A DNA stretch of 64,000 bases, taken from contig CM074132.1 in assembly GCA_037178625.1 (NCBI GenBank), positions 992,001-1,056,000 of the forward strand. The letters are read 5' to 3'. Positions 20,961 through 31,308 of the stretch are shown here, one piece after another; the stretch's first letter is position 1, and every line of letters starts with the position of its first letter. The position numbers and the translations under genes were made by a program. A model generated the notes under the pieces. The model ran no database searches, was not told the origin of the DNA, and saw nothing but the letters and a program-made list of their open reading frames with translations. The DNA is from Skeletonema tropicum (lineage: Eukaryota; Bacillariophyta; Thalassiosirophyceae; Thalassiosirales; Thalassiosiraceae).

Positions 20961-23910
20961 GGTATTGACGACGATAGATACGATATGGTGTAATGACGAG
21001 CTGCTGGCCAGCCCCAATTGGACCTCTCATATCAGCTACGGGACTGTAGCATCGCTTGTAAGTAAGCAATCCTACTGAGCAGCGCCAATGAGCTTGTATG
21101 GTATCAACGCCGAGTATAATGGGCCACTAGAAGCGGCTCGTGCCATTATTGACGACGATAGATACGATATGGTGTAATGACGAGCTGCTGGCCAGCCCCA
21201 ATTGGACCTCTCATATCAGCTACGGGACTGTAGCATCGCTTGTAAGTAAGCAATCCTACTGAGCAGCGCCAATGAGCTTGTAAGGTATCAACGCCGAGTA
21301 TAATGGGCCACTAGAAGCGGCTCGTGCCATTATTGACGACGATAGATACGATATGGTGTAATGACGAGCTGCTGGCCAGCCCCAATTGGACCTCTCATTT
21401 CAGCTACGGGACTGTAGCATCGCTTGTACGTAAGCAATCCTACTGAGCTCCGCCAATGAGCTTGTAAGGTATCAACGCCGAGTATAATGGGCCACTAGAA
21501 GCGGCTCGTGCCATTATTGACGACGATAAATAAAAAGTAAATCTAATGATACGAGTTGGAAGTTTGTGGTGCTGCTGGCCAGCCCCAATTGGACCTCTCA
21601 TATCAGCTACGGGACTGTAGCATCGCTTGTACGTAAGCAATCCTACTGAGCAGCGCCAATGAGCTTGTATGGTATCAACGCCGAGTATAATGGGCCACTA
21701 GAAGCGGCTCGTGCCATTATTTACGAAAACAGATACGATATAGTGTAATGACGAGCTGCTGGCCAGCCCCAATTGGACCTCTCATATCAGCTACGGGACT
21801 GTAGCATCGCTTGTAAGTAAGCAATCCTACTGAGCAGCGCCAATGAGCTTGTATGGTATCAACGTCGAGTATAATGGGCCACTAGAAGCGGCTCGTGCCC
21901 TTATTGACGACGATAGATACGATTTGGAAGTTTGTGGTGCTGCTGGCCAGCCCCAATTGGACCTCTCATATCAGCTACGGGACTGTAGCATTGCTTGTAC
22001 GTAAGCAATCCTACTGAGCAGCGCCAATGAGCTTGTATGGTATCAACGCCGAGTATAATGGGCCACTAGAAGCGGCTCGTGCCATTATTGACGACGATAG
22101 ATACGATATGGTGTAATGACGAGCTGCTGGCCAGCCCCAATTGGACCTCTCATATCAGCTACGGGACTGTAGCATCGCTTGTAAGTAAGCAATCCTACTG
22201 AGCAGCGCCAATGAGCTTGTATGGTATCAACGCCGAGTATAATGGGCCACTAGAAGCGGCTCGTGACATTATTGACGACGATAGATACGATATAGTGTAA
22301 TGACGAGCTGCTGGCCAGCCCCAATTGGACCTCTCATATCAGCTACGGGACTGTAGCATCGCTTGTAAGTAAGCAATCCTACTGAGCAGCGCCAATGAGC
22401 TTGTAAGGTATCAACGCCGAGTATAATGGGCCACTAGAAGCGGCTCGTGCCATTATTGACGACGATAGATACGATATGGTGTAATGACGAGCTGCTGGCC
22501 AGTCCCAATTGGACCTCTCATTTCAGCTACGGGACTGTAGCATCGCTTGTACGTAAGCAATCCTACTGAGCAGCGCCAATGAGCTTGTATGGTATCAACG
22601 CCGAGTATAATGGGCCACTAGAAGCGGCTCGTGCCATTATTGACGACGATAGATACGATTTGGAAGTTTGTCGTGCTGCTGGCCAGCCCCAATTGGACCT
22701 CTCATATCAGCTACGGGACTGTAGCATCGCTTGTACGTAAGCAATCCTACTGAGCAGCACCATTGAGCTTGTATGGTATCAACGCCGAGTATAATGGGCC
22801 ACTAGAAGCGGCTCGTGCCATTATTGTCGACAAAGATACGATATAGTGTAATGACGAGCTGCTGGCCAGTCCCAATTGGACCTCTCATATCAGCTACGGG
22901 ACTGTAGCATCCCTAACGTTCAAAAATCCTACTGAGCAGCGCCAATGAGCTTGTATGGTATCAACGCCGAGTATAATGGGCCACTAGAAGCGGCTCGTGC
23001 CATTATTGACGACGATAGATACGATATGGTGTAACGACGAGCTGCTGGCCAGTCCCAATTGGACCTCTCATATCAGCTACGGGACTGTAGCATCGCTTGT
23101 ACGTAAGCAATCCTACTGAGCAGCGCCAATGAGCTTGTATGGTATCAACGCCGAGTATAATGGGCCACTAGAAGCGGCTCGTGCCCTTATTGACGACGAT
23201 AGATACGATATGGTGTAACGACGAGCTGCTGGCCAGCCCCAATTGGACCTCTCATTTCAGCTACGGGACTGTAGCATCGCTTGTACGTAAGCAATCCTAC
23301 TGAGCAGCGCCAATGAGCTTGTATGGTATCAACGCCGAGTATAATTGGCCACTAGAAGCGGCTCGTGCCATTATTGACGACGATAGATACGATTTGGAAG
23401 TTTGTGGTGCTGCTGGCCAGCCCCAATTGGACCTCTCATATCAACTACGGGACTGTAGCATCGCTTGTACGTAAGCAATCCTACTGAGCAGCGCCAATGA
23501 GCTTGTATGGTATCAACGCCGGGTGTAATGGGCCACTAGAAGCGGCTCGTGCCATTATTGACGACGATAGATACGATTTGGAAGTTTGTGGTGCTGCTGG
23601 CCAGCCCCAATTGGACCTCTCATATCAGCTACGGGACTGTAACTTCGCTTCTACGAGAGCTATCTGTTTGAGCTGCGCTCTTGTGCTTGTATAATATCAC
23701 CAACAAGTATAATGGGCCACTAGAAGCGGCTCATGCGCATATTGACGACGATAAATACGATATGGTGTAATGTGCAGCTGCTTGCTGGCCAGGCCCAATT
23801 TGACCCCTTTCAGATCCGCTACGACGTAGTAGCTTTGCTTGTACAAGGTTGGTCATGTGCTTGTATAGTATCACCAACAAGTATTGGGCCACTAGATTCG
23901 ACTAGTTTAT
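20961..23910. repeat. Tandem satellite, 184-bp period, about 15 units
   Basis: Near-identical units repeat head to tail. Using the GGGACTGTAGC landmark, copies start at 21040, 21224, 21408, 21611, 21795, 21979, 22163, 22347, 22531, 22715, 22898, 23081, 23265, 23449 and 23633, a spacing of 184 bp except for one 203-bp and two 183-bp steps. A decayed copy follows to about 23910. Two unit types differ in a 20-bp block: GATATGGTGTAATGACGAG and GATTTGGAAGTTTGTGGTG. Stop codons interrupt every frame in most units, so it is not coding now. The unit is close to nucleosome-repeat length. Relatives lie at 32.5 kb and 60.9-61.3 kb. Confidence 0.95.
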
Positions 23911-24170
23911 AGCTATGTGCGGCGGTGCTTCATGATGTCGCTCGGCTTCCGTTTTTCACCCTTTCTTTTATTCGATCCCGCTTTTTGACCGTTTTTCTTC
24001 TCTGCACCCATCGAAAGGCAGTTGTCTGCATTTTTTGCTCAACTTGCAAAAATGTAATCTAATCCTTCGAAGATAATCCATGAGAAAGAATCAATCATAT
24101 AGGTAATAGGTAATATTTACAATATTCAAAAAGGCAAGCAACAGCAACAGCGCCATCCACGAGCGACAAC

Positions 24171-26330
24171 ATGTCTCAATATGATGAATTCATCCGACAA
24201 CAAAACATTCAAAAGAAGAAAGATGCGCAGCAACGCCAAACAGATGCGCGAAGTCTGCACACATATAATCAGGCATTAGCATCTCTCTACAGAGATGCAG
24301 ACGGTGGAATCGACGCGAGCCCAAAATCGAGTGCCTACGATGCTGCCAAGGCGAAGGAAGCCGATCGAGCCAAACTTAGCATACTCAAAGCACAGATGAC
24401 AGAACAGGAGACGAAGTGGAAAGAGGAGTACGACGCACTTATGGAAGAGAACGCTAAATTAAAAAAGGAGGGGGAGGATGCTCTGCAGGCATCGCAATGG
24501 CAAGAACGGTACGAGGCTGCTGTGAAGGAGAAAGATGAGGCAATGGCGAGTATTGAAAAAGAAAAAGAGAAATTAATTCAAATGTCACAAATGGAAGCAG
24601 CGAAATCGAAGGAACGAGAACAGCTCTCGTCGCAGTTGTTTCTTCAAGCCGTCTCAACAGCCCAAAGGGAGAAAGAGAAGTATGAAGCTGCACTGAAGGA
24701 AAAAGACGAGGCGATGGAGGCTCTGCAAAAGGAAAGAGATAGCTCAAAACAGTTGCAGGATGTGGATAAAGCAGGGATGGTGGAGGCTCTGCAAACGGAA
24801 ACAGATAACTCAAAACAGTTGCATGATGTGGATAAAGCAGGGATGGTGGTGGAGCATGATGGTCCTAGTTGTGCTGATGATTTGATTGATGATGAAGAAG
24901 CTGATAATTTGATTGATGACGAAGAAGATGATAACTCATCCGAATTTTCCTTAGAAGTCATTGACGAAGAAAAAGGGATTGCAAAAGAGGTTCGAAATAA
25001 TGGCATTGCTACTGTTACAGAGAAGAACGACCAAAGCAATGGCAAAGGCATCGCAGAGGAGGTTCAAAATAATGGGATTGCGATTGATACTGTTACAGAG
25101 AAGAATGACCAAATTTATTGGGATGAAACAAGTCCAAATACCCAAAACAAGAATCGGCGTTTCCTCGTCATTGCTGGTGCTCTTTTCTTTGGCGTTGCTG
25201 TTATCGTTGCAATTGCAGTTCCCATTGCTATTCTTTTCAGTAGAAAGAATAAAACCGAGCCGAATAACTACGTCGCTCAAACTTCATTCATCTGTGGCCG
25301 CAGTATTCCCATCGATTTGTCCAATACATCAACTTGGCCATCACCATCCACTCCTACTCTCTTTCAAGCGGATTATGAGTTGAGTTCAATTACCGTGGTG
25401 AAGAATGATACAGCTTTTGGCAGCATTGGTATTCAGTTGAATGCTTTCTTCCGTGCCTTTGACTATTCACATGATAAAAGGCTACCACTGTACATTACAC
25501 AAGACAATTATTTCTTCCAAACTGGCTTCTTCAACCTTTTCATGGGTGGTTACAATAAGGATGCGTCGTTTTGGGCATTGTTGGAAGGAATTTTGGGAGC
25601 AAAGATTGTAGAAGACGAAGCAGCTCTTAATAGGGAAGGAAAGTTTGCCATGGACCACAAAACTCCAGAAGAATTAAATGAATACGTTGGAGATGAGTTA
25701 GTTGCGACCCAAATAAGGAATCACAGAGACACGATTTTAAGAAAGTTGTTTCAGTATCCAACCCTGACTGGTGGGAATGATGATGTCTGCTCTCTCACGC
25801 AATCTGAGGGCTCCAAAAAGAAGTACACTGTCGTTCACCTTAGTGATGAAAAAACAAACTCCTTGCTTTCTAAACTGAATAGGTCTACTGGTTTAGATCA
25901 CTCAGCAGCAGTAGAGATGAGCCCAGATTATGTGAAAGCTTTCTTGGCACCGTTGAAAATGCTCAATAGCGATATCTATCCCATCGCAACAGGCGAGTAT
26001 GGCACAGTCGATACTTCAGTGGCAGATCGTGTGGAAGCACTTATGGAAGACTACGTTCTTGGAGACTTGATTAGACTACCAAAGGAGAATAGGCACCTGG
26101 GCAGCGTACTCTACTTTGCTGTGCTTGCAGATGTATACATTGGCAATCCCGTCGATCACAACAGCATGTGGATAGCCCGAATGCGGTGTGCCTTGGGATT
26201 GTGCAGCAAAACTTTTATATTGACCAAGAAAACGTTGATTGACTGGAAAACAGAATGGGCCTCGTATGTCAACGAAGACACTTATTTGGAGCTCTATGAT
26301 AGGGAGACTCTTGGATTGTGGTCTGGATGA
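24171..26330 (+). CDS. Type II membrane protein: coiled coil, TM helix, glycosyltransferase-like lumenal domain
   Basis: A 719-residue protein. Seen: a charged N-terminal half with heptad-like Lys/Glu-rich coiled coil (about 60-210) including the repeated ERYEAAVKEKDEAM / EKYEAALKEKDEAM and EALQ..D.SKQL.DVDKAGM units, an Asp-rich linker, one transmembrane helix (about 329-354), and a C-terminal globular domain. That domain carries IGIQLNAFFRAFDYSHDK, YTVVHLSDE, LDHSAAVEMSPDYVKAFL and VLADVYIGNPVDHNSMWIARMR. I associate this pattern with a group of diatom Golgi-type proteins distantly like O-fucosyltransferases; that link rests on memory of the pattern and is unproven. The topology fits a Golgi enzyme with a long cytosolic coiled coil. 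Confidence 0.75.
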   Translation: MSQYDEFIRQQNIQKKKDAQQRQTDARSLHTYNQALASLYRDADGGIDASPKSSAYDAAKAKEADRAKLSILKAQMTEQETKWKEEYDALMEENAKLKKEGEDALQASQWQERYEAAVKEKDEAMASIEKEKEKLIQMSQMEAAKSKEREQLSSQLFLQAVSTAQREKEKYEAALKEKDEAMEALQKERDSSKQLQDVDKAGMVEALQTETDNSKQLHDVDKAGMVVEHDGPSCADDLIDDEEADNLIDDEEDDNSSEFSLEVIDEEKGIAKEVRNNGIATVTEKNDQSNGKGIAEEVQNNGIAIDTVTEKNDQIYWDETSPNTQNKNRRFLVIAGALFFGVAVIVAIAVPIAILFSRKNKTEPNNYVAQTSFICGRSIPIDLSNTSTWPSPSTPTLFQADYELSSITVVKNDTAFGSIGIQLNAFFRAFDYSHDKRLPLYITQDNYFFQTGFFNLFMGGYNKDASFWALLEGILGAKIVEDEAALNREGKFAMDHKTPEELNEYVGDELVATQIRNHRDTILRKLFQYPTLTGGNDDVCSLTQSEGSKKKYTVVHLSDEKTNSLLSKLNRSTGLDHSAAVEMSPDYVKAFLAPLKMLNSDIYPIATGEYGTVDTSVADRVEALMEDYVLGDLIRLPKENRHLGSVLYFAVLADVYIGNPVDHNSMWIARMRCALGLCSKTFILTKKTLIDWKTEWASYVNEDTYLELYDRETLGLWSG

Positions 26331-26890
26331 GCGCGAGGCAGTTAGATGTAGCCTATTCTTCTGACTCAAGATGGAACTAGAAGAGTTGTAAACAAATGTA
26401 AAAAGGTTTCCTGAGATATCAACGCTAACGGGGCTGATAGCCCTGTCTCTGCGTGAATCATTGTGGTCGTCGCCGTAGTAAGTACCTATTTAAGACCTCA
26501 ATCTATCATGATGATGTCAAGCAACGAGCTATCAAGCAAAAGCAAAGCTTGCCAACCTATTGTAAAGCTTGAGCCTCGTCAGGGTAAGAGAAAAGGCGTG
26601 CGTAAATGATATGGAAATATAAGGCTGAAAATTCAAATTGAGTCCGAACTGTTGACAATCTGCAAATCCAGAATATTTTCATCTCGAGTCACGAATAGAA
26701 AAGATAAAAATCCAATTCAATCTTTGGGTTTTGGATTTACATTACCCTACCATTATTTTTCACCATATCCCGCCCGTCCGTGTCCCATGACCCATGATAA
26801 AAACGGAACACGCTATGTACTATTTACTAGCTGCATGGATATTATTTCAGAACTTTAACAGGGTCATTATCACAAATCACACCAGCCATC
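26331..26890. other. Intergenic region
   Basis: No gene or repeat supported in these 560 bp. Confidence 0.4.
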
Positions 26891-27817
26891 ATGTCAATCA
26901 CTACAGCTGCTTACCGTCAAGAAGTTGCCAACTATTTATTCTCTTGCGATCAGAAACTGTCCTCATCTTCGTGCCGTTCATCTATCACGTCATGGATAGG
27001 CGATGCGGCTCGAACAGTAACGCTTCGGTCGGTGGCTGCAGCTGCAGAGGGCGATCCCGGTGCTCATGACATCAGCGCCAAAACATCAGTTTCACTGAAT
27101 CGGGCAGATTATGTATGCATGACTTGTGGTACATTCTTGTTACCACAAGCTGGATCAAATTCGAATTATACTGCTTCATCTCTGACAAAGCTAGCCACAA
27201 ATCCAACAACAACTACAAATTGCAAAATATCTCTGCAAAGTATGAAACGGGGACGAAGCCGACGACGTCGTGCATCTCGTTGCCGAGCAAAGGAACTTCA
27301 TAACTCTTCTTTGTTAATGAAACGTGCAGGAAGCACTAATAATGCACAAGTGCGTGCCAATGTAATGGCTCAGAAAGAACTACTAAAGGTTGCAGATTCG
27401 TATAGATTAGGTGATGGAAAGTCAAAGCAATGTATCGTAGTTGAATGCAAGTTTTGTGGATCAAAGCGTAAAAGGAAAGGAATGGAAGTGTCAGTAAAAA
27501 GTACTAGGAGGAAGACTGAACAATCAGACGCAAAAGCAAGCAGACCTAAGAGCAAACGTGAGAAGGAGACGCAGGCACATCATGCACATGCACAATCCAC
27601 CAAGAGGAACATAAATACAATTGGCACCCAAATTCAAGACAATTCTGACTTTATTTCGCTTGCGTCTTTTGGTAAAAGCAAACAGCAAGCTACAAAGAAG
27701 CCACCAGTGAAGAATGCCACACCACTCTTGCAAGGCGGAAAAAAGAAAAAGAAGAAGCAGGAGCCAAAAAGCAAGAAGTCAGGCTTAATGGACTTTCTTT
27801 CATCCTTAAATGATTAA
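26891..27817 (+). CDS. Zinc-ribbon protein resembling RNase P subunit Rpp21/Rpr2
   Basis: A 308-residue basic protein. Two Cys pairs are visible, YVCMTCGTFLLP (about 75-80) and VECKFCGSKRKRKG (about 185-195), a CxxC...CxxC zinc ribbon. Between them lies an Arg-rich segment (KRGRSRRRRASRCRAKE) followed by a helical region. This order (CxxCG, basic helix, second CxxC(G) followed by K/R) matches the Rpr2/Rpp21/SNM1 family of RNase P/MRP subunits, which help process tRNA and rRNA precursors. The long Lys-rich tail (GGKKKKKKQEPKSKKSGLMDFLSSLND) is probably nucleolar-targeting. The C18orf21/UPF0711 group has the same architecture and is an alternative. Confidence 0.65.
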   Translation: MSITTAAYRQEVANYLFSCDQKLSSSSCRSSITSWIGDAARTVTLRSVAAAAEGDPGAHDISAKTSVSLNRADYVCMTCGTFLLPQAGSNSNYTASSLTKLATNPTTTTNCKISLQSMKRGRSRRRRASRCRAKELHNSSLLMKRAGSTNNAQVRANVMAQKELLKVADSYRLGDGKSKQCIVVECKFCGSKRKRKGMEVSVKSTRRKTEQSDAKASRPKSKREKETQAHHAHAQSTKRNINTIGTQIQDNSDFISLASFGKSKQQATKKPPVKNATPLLQGGKKKKKKQEPKSKKSGLMDFLSSLND

Positions 27818-28278
27818 TTATAAGACCTTATATCTTCCATTGTGTGAGTAATTTGGAGATTCCTACAATTTTGTGTACGTTGCGAAGAGGTGTTGTTCAC
27901 CTTTTTTGACTTTTGACCCCTGTAGCAAGACATGGACTCGGCGGAGAGTCTCTCTCTCGCTCTACTCCTCCCTCTTCCTTCGCGGCGTAGGCATGACAGA
28001 CGAGCCGAGTGCCAAGTCCAAACGAACCAAAACCCAGCCAGCGCAACCAAAAAAGTGCGAAAAACCTCAAAAACCGCTGGTGTTGGTTGTGGAGCATGTG
28101 GAACCGAGCCGAGTTGCATACAGTAGAGCAACAGCTGGTGAGCCGGATCTTCATCTTCACTGATACTATCATCATTGACCAACTGCATTCGGCTGCGAGG
28201 TCGGAGGAGAGTGAGTTGCGTGCGGCAGCTAGCTGAAGCGGACACTACAGAGCCACACAACACACAAGTTAGTTGAGG
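27818..28278. other. Intergenic region
   Basis: 461 bp between two + strand genes. Overlapping open frames occur on both strands, but none has recognisable features. Confidence 0.35.
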
Positions 28279-28893
28279 ATGGTAGACGAACGAAAGATGG
28301 AGTCGGGGTCAAATACGTCCGGAAATGCTTCATCCACAACGCAACAATCGTTCATAACACCTGGAAGGGCGTTTCTGTTCTCCTCTATACCCCTTACTCT
28401 GGGCACATATTTGGGCTATCGTCGAGCCATGCACGAATCTTCATTATCTATGCAATCTGTTGCCATCGATACTATTGCTACTGCATCACCATCATCAAAC
28501 AATAACAAGGCAGGAATACCGAAGCCAAATGCTGTAATGGTTAGCACCATTCCACCACCAGTAATTGCCGCACGAGCATTGATTCTAGGATCGCTCGTCT
28601 CTCTGTCTGGTACGTCACTATTGGTAGCTGGAATATTTTATGCATCTGGATGTCATTCATTAGAGGAACTCATGTCTACATGGAAGAGATGGGCTCCAAG
28701 AAAACTTCGTGAATTTGAAGGTGCTATAGGGCTTCAATCCAAGGGTGACGAGAGGAGATCATCCAAGTTGGAATATGAGCGTGCAGTCAAGGGTATGTCT
28801 GAGGAAGAGGAGCTGGAGTATGTTGGAAACAAATATGGAACAGGAGAGGTTGATTGGGATGCACCTATGCCTGCTACCGATCAGAAGAAGTAA
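28279..28893 (+). CDS. TMEM242-like two-helix membrane protein
   Basis: A 204-residue protein read from the ATG at 28279 (six bases upstream in frame is a TTG). Seen: two hydrophobic helices, FLFSSIPLTLGTYLGYRRA (about 32-50) and PPVIAARALILGSLVSLSGTSLLVAGIFYASG (about 92-125), followed by HSLEELMSTWKRWAPRKL. The helix-GxHSLEEF..x..P arrangement matches TMEM242, an inner-mitochondrial-membrane factor linked to assembly of the ATP synthase c-ring in animals. Similarity is recognised by pattern only. A polar linker rich in Ser/Asn separates the helices and an acidic tail follows. It converges with the Tic22-like gene 143 bp away. Confidence 0.6.
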   Translation: MVDERKMESGSNTSGNASSTTQQSFITPGRAFLFSSIPLTLGTYLGYRRAMHESSLSMQSVAIDTIATASPSSNNNKAGIPKPNAVMVSTIPPPVIAARALILGSLVSLSGTSLLVAGIFYASGCHSLEELMSTWKRWAPRKLREFEGAIGLQSKGDERRSSKLEYERAVKGMSEEEELEYVGNKYGTGEVDWDAPMPATDQKK

Positions 28894-29036
28894 CAAATCA
28901 TGCAAACCAACGAGATATTTCGTTCTGTGTAGACTTAATTGTATAGCGTTGCTAATAATATATAGCACCTTAATGGAGTTGTGTATCAGCGATGGCATCC
29001 ATTGGCACATCATTCTATCTGATTGACCCACCTATC

Positions 29037-30347
29037 TTAAGCATTCTTTCCCCAAACTTTCATTGGTCTTAATCTTGTCTTCATACTTCCAGTAGCACTA
29101 ATCCTCTCCTTCGCCTGAATACCCAAGCTCGCAGGAACGAATACAACCTTTTCAAGCCCACTCTTCTTTGATGCACTCTTCTTTCCCGTGTTAATGAAGT
29201 TATGAAGAACTGGAATCTTTCCTACTAATCCCTTTTGTTCCCTCACCAGTTCTGAACGACGTTCAGCCCTCCATTGATCTTTATCAATACTCGTAACAAC
29301 ATCGAACATATTGAATACTTCCACCTGGGGCTTTTCAGGAATCTTATTCTTGTTATCGCTGCGTTCTCTCATGGCGGACCAATCCTTCAATAAGTCTTCA
29401 TAGGAGAAATACAATGGGGTTAGACTCGATGAAGCCCAAGCTGATTTGGCACCCTGGAAGATACGTCGCAATGCAGGAGGTTTCTTCATTAATCCCTCAG
29501 AGTAAAAGACAGGCAACCCCACCTGTCCTTCCATGTGAGCATACTCTCTACGAATACGGTCCTCTGGACTTTCCACCAGACCCTCCTTCTCAAGCTGACG
29601 CGCCTTTTGAAGTCGTCGTGCCGTATTCTTCTTCGATGCACGACGTGCCTGCATCTTGTTTGCCTCAATCACATCTTGTGGCTGAAGCAACAAATCGGCA
29701 TCTTCATTGGGCGAATCACCAAAGCAACCGATACGTTCCCTCCCTACACATCGAGCAGCATAGAACAATTCACGCTTGGATGGTACAATCTTGTGTCGTA
29801 AACTTCCTCCATCATCCATCGTCAATAACTTTCCAGTTTTATCATCAATACCTTGACCAGTGGGCAATCCACGTCCCAAGTTGGATGCCGATCGTACCGC
29901 CTTTCCAAGTGACGAACACGTAATTCGTAAATCACTATCCTTCATATGTTTCATTTGTTTCATCTCATCCGCCAACGCGCGAGCATCGTGTTCATCCATG
30001 AAATACAGTGAAATTGGACGAGTGTCCTGCATATCATCCTTTTGTTGTACACGTGAAAATTTGTCCATATCTTCGTCATCATTTCCGGAGTTACCAGATT
30101 CCATTTCTAACGCCTTTTCTTCATCCTTGTACTTTTCGAAGAGCATGTAGGGTGATCCCCAGGGGGTGGTGACTTGGAAGACTGGTTGGGAGAGGATGCG
30201 TTCGTAGGCGGGGATGGAGGTGGAGGAGCCGAGAAGGTTGGAGAGGTTGATTGTGGGGGATGATGCGGCGCTGGTTGATGCTGTGTTGAGTAGTAGGGCT
30301 GCTGATGCTAGTGATAGCAGCAGGAGCTGTGGTGAGGAGGCTCTCAT
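29037..30347 (-). CDS. Tic22-like plastid protein
   Basis: A 436-residue protein starting with a hydrophobic signal segment (MRASSPQLLLLSLASAALLL). Two related halves are apparent: PVFQVTTPWGSPYMLF, ISLYFMDEHDARALADEM, then GLPVFYSEGL and SLTPLYFSYEDLLKDWSAM with VEVFNMFDVV. This duplicated 'P(V/L)F...; (L/P)F(F/Y)..EDA' layout is that of Tic22, a soluble protein that helps preproteins cross the space between plastid envelopes; in secondary plastids it serves inner membranes. An Arg/Lys-rich helix (about 235-265) lies between the halves and is unusual. The assignment is by motif pattern, so moderate. Plastid targeting is inferred, since no clear ASAF motif is visible. Confidence 0.6.
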   Translation of the reverse strand: MRASSPQLLLLSLASAALLLNTASTSAASSPTINLSNLLGSSTSIPAYERILSQPVFQVTTPWGSPYMLFEKYKDEEKALEMESGNSGNDDEDMDKFSRVQQKDDMQDTRPISLYFMDEHDARALADEMKQMKHMKDSDLRITCSSLGKAVRSASNLGRGLPTGQGIDDKTGKLLTMDDGGSLRHKIVPSKRELFYAARCVGRERIGCFGDSPNEDADLLLQPQDVIEANKMQARRASKKNTARRLQKARQLEKEGLVESPEDRIRREYAHMEGQVGLPVFYSEGLMKKPPALRRIFQGAKSAWASSSLTPLYFSYEDLLKDWSAMRERSDNKNKIPEKPQVEVFNMFDVVTSIDKDQWRAERRSELVREQKGLVGKIPVLHNFINTGKKSASKKSGLEKVVFVPASLGIQAKERISATGSMKTRLRPMKVWGKNA

Positions 30348-31129
30348 AGTTGCTGCTTTTTTACTTGATAGGAGCAGTGATTTGCATCATGGTCGAGGTC
30401 GAGGATTGATGCTTTTCACACGTGGAACTGGACAATTCTATTTCCTATTCTCCTGGAGGTTATCGAAATTCCCTTTTCTCCTGAAAATGAACGCAACAAA
30501 AAAATCTACGAAGCAAACTATGGTACCCAGAAAAAAAATGAGAATCGTGAAAAAATCTGGAATATCAAATCACGTAGGAATTAGTACATATCTCCTTTAC
30601 TTCCAAAATGGCATCAAACAACCATGTCAGAACCTCCCCTATTAAGCACTACAGATAGACCTTCGACAAAAAAGGCCATTAGAAATGCCAAACTGAAGTC
30701 TATCCAAATATGATTATTCCTTGGTTGAACTAATTATATCTAGTACTGACGGAGATATCATCTACTGATTCTAGGTGTTTTTACTGCTTTTTACTAGCAA
30801 AAAACACTAATAAAATCGCCTTCCAGACCAACCGACCCTCTTGACAATCAGCAACTTAGGGAGAAAATAGCATCTGCGACGTTGCCCAGGGGCTCTATCG
30901 AAAGACAGTAACATGGACTATCATGCAATACCTGGTTATTGGTGTGCAGGAGTCTTTTATGACATTAATCAGGTTGTGAAGTAGGTAGTCGACTTGGTTG
31001 CTAAAAATTATGGGTGAGTTTGCTAGAAAATCCCTAGAAAAAATGGAAAATTTGGAATTCTCATTTTTTTTTCTGGGTAGCAAAATCCCAGCTAGACCAA
31101 GGATTTACCCTTGAGCTAGACTACATTAT
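30348..31129. other. Accessory region: duplicated flank plus segment with inverted-repeat ends
   Basis: 30444-30506 resembles 34511-34568 (CCTATTCTCC.. to ..ACGCAACAAAAA), the upstream flank of the ERGIC gene. The next 600 bp do not match that flank. They contain a near-perfect 22-23-bp inverted repeat (TACCCAGAAAAAAAATGAG.. at 30524-30545 and its complement at 31057-31079, one-base length difference in the A/T run). No gene is seen inside. Confidence 0.6.
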
Positions 31130-31308
31130 GACCCAAAGACTGGCTGGTAACTCTGGTGATACTCAAGCTTGATAGTAAAGAAGAAGGCTAATAGCAACTC
31201 AAAAATGGTACGATCATCCTTCGTCGCCTTCGCCAAAATCGACAGCGTCCGCGAACGCTCCGTCTCAGGCGGCTTCATCACCCTCCTCGCCTCCGCCACA
31301 GCAGCCAT
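31130..31308 (+). pseudogene. Truncated copy of the ERGIC/Erv41-46 gene 5' end
   Basis: These 179 bp match 34612-34790: about 70 bp of upstream sequence plus the first roughly 36 codons of the intact gene (ATG at 31206, MVRSSFVAFAK..DSVRERSVSGGF). Differences include a Asp to Val change, loss of one codon near AKPID, and a few substitutions. Homology stops abruptly inside the first transmembrane segment at about 31308, after which unrelated sequence and stops follow. It cannot encode a working receptor. It is a broken segmental duplicate about 3.5 kb upstream of the source gene. Confidence 0.85.

Noticed and set aside
21440..21640. Open frames inside the satellite units
   Set aside because: They recur because the repeat recurs, are cut by stops in most units, and have no start or codon signature of a gene.
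27814..28263. 149-codon minus-strand frame between two + strand genes
   Set aside because: Composition is unlike neighbouring genes, there is no domain, and it fills what should be the promoter of the TMEM242-like gene.
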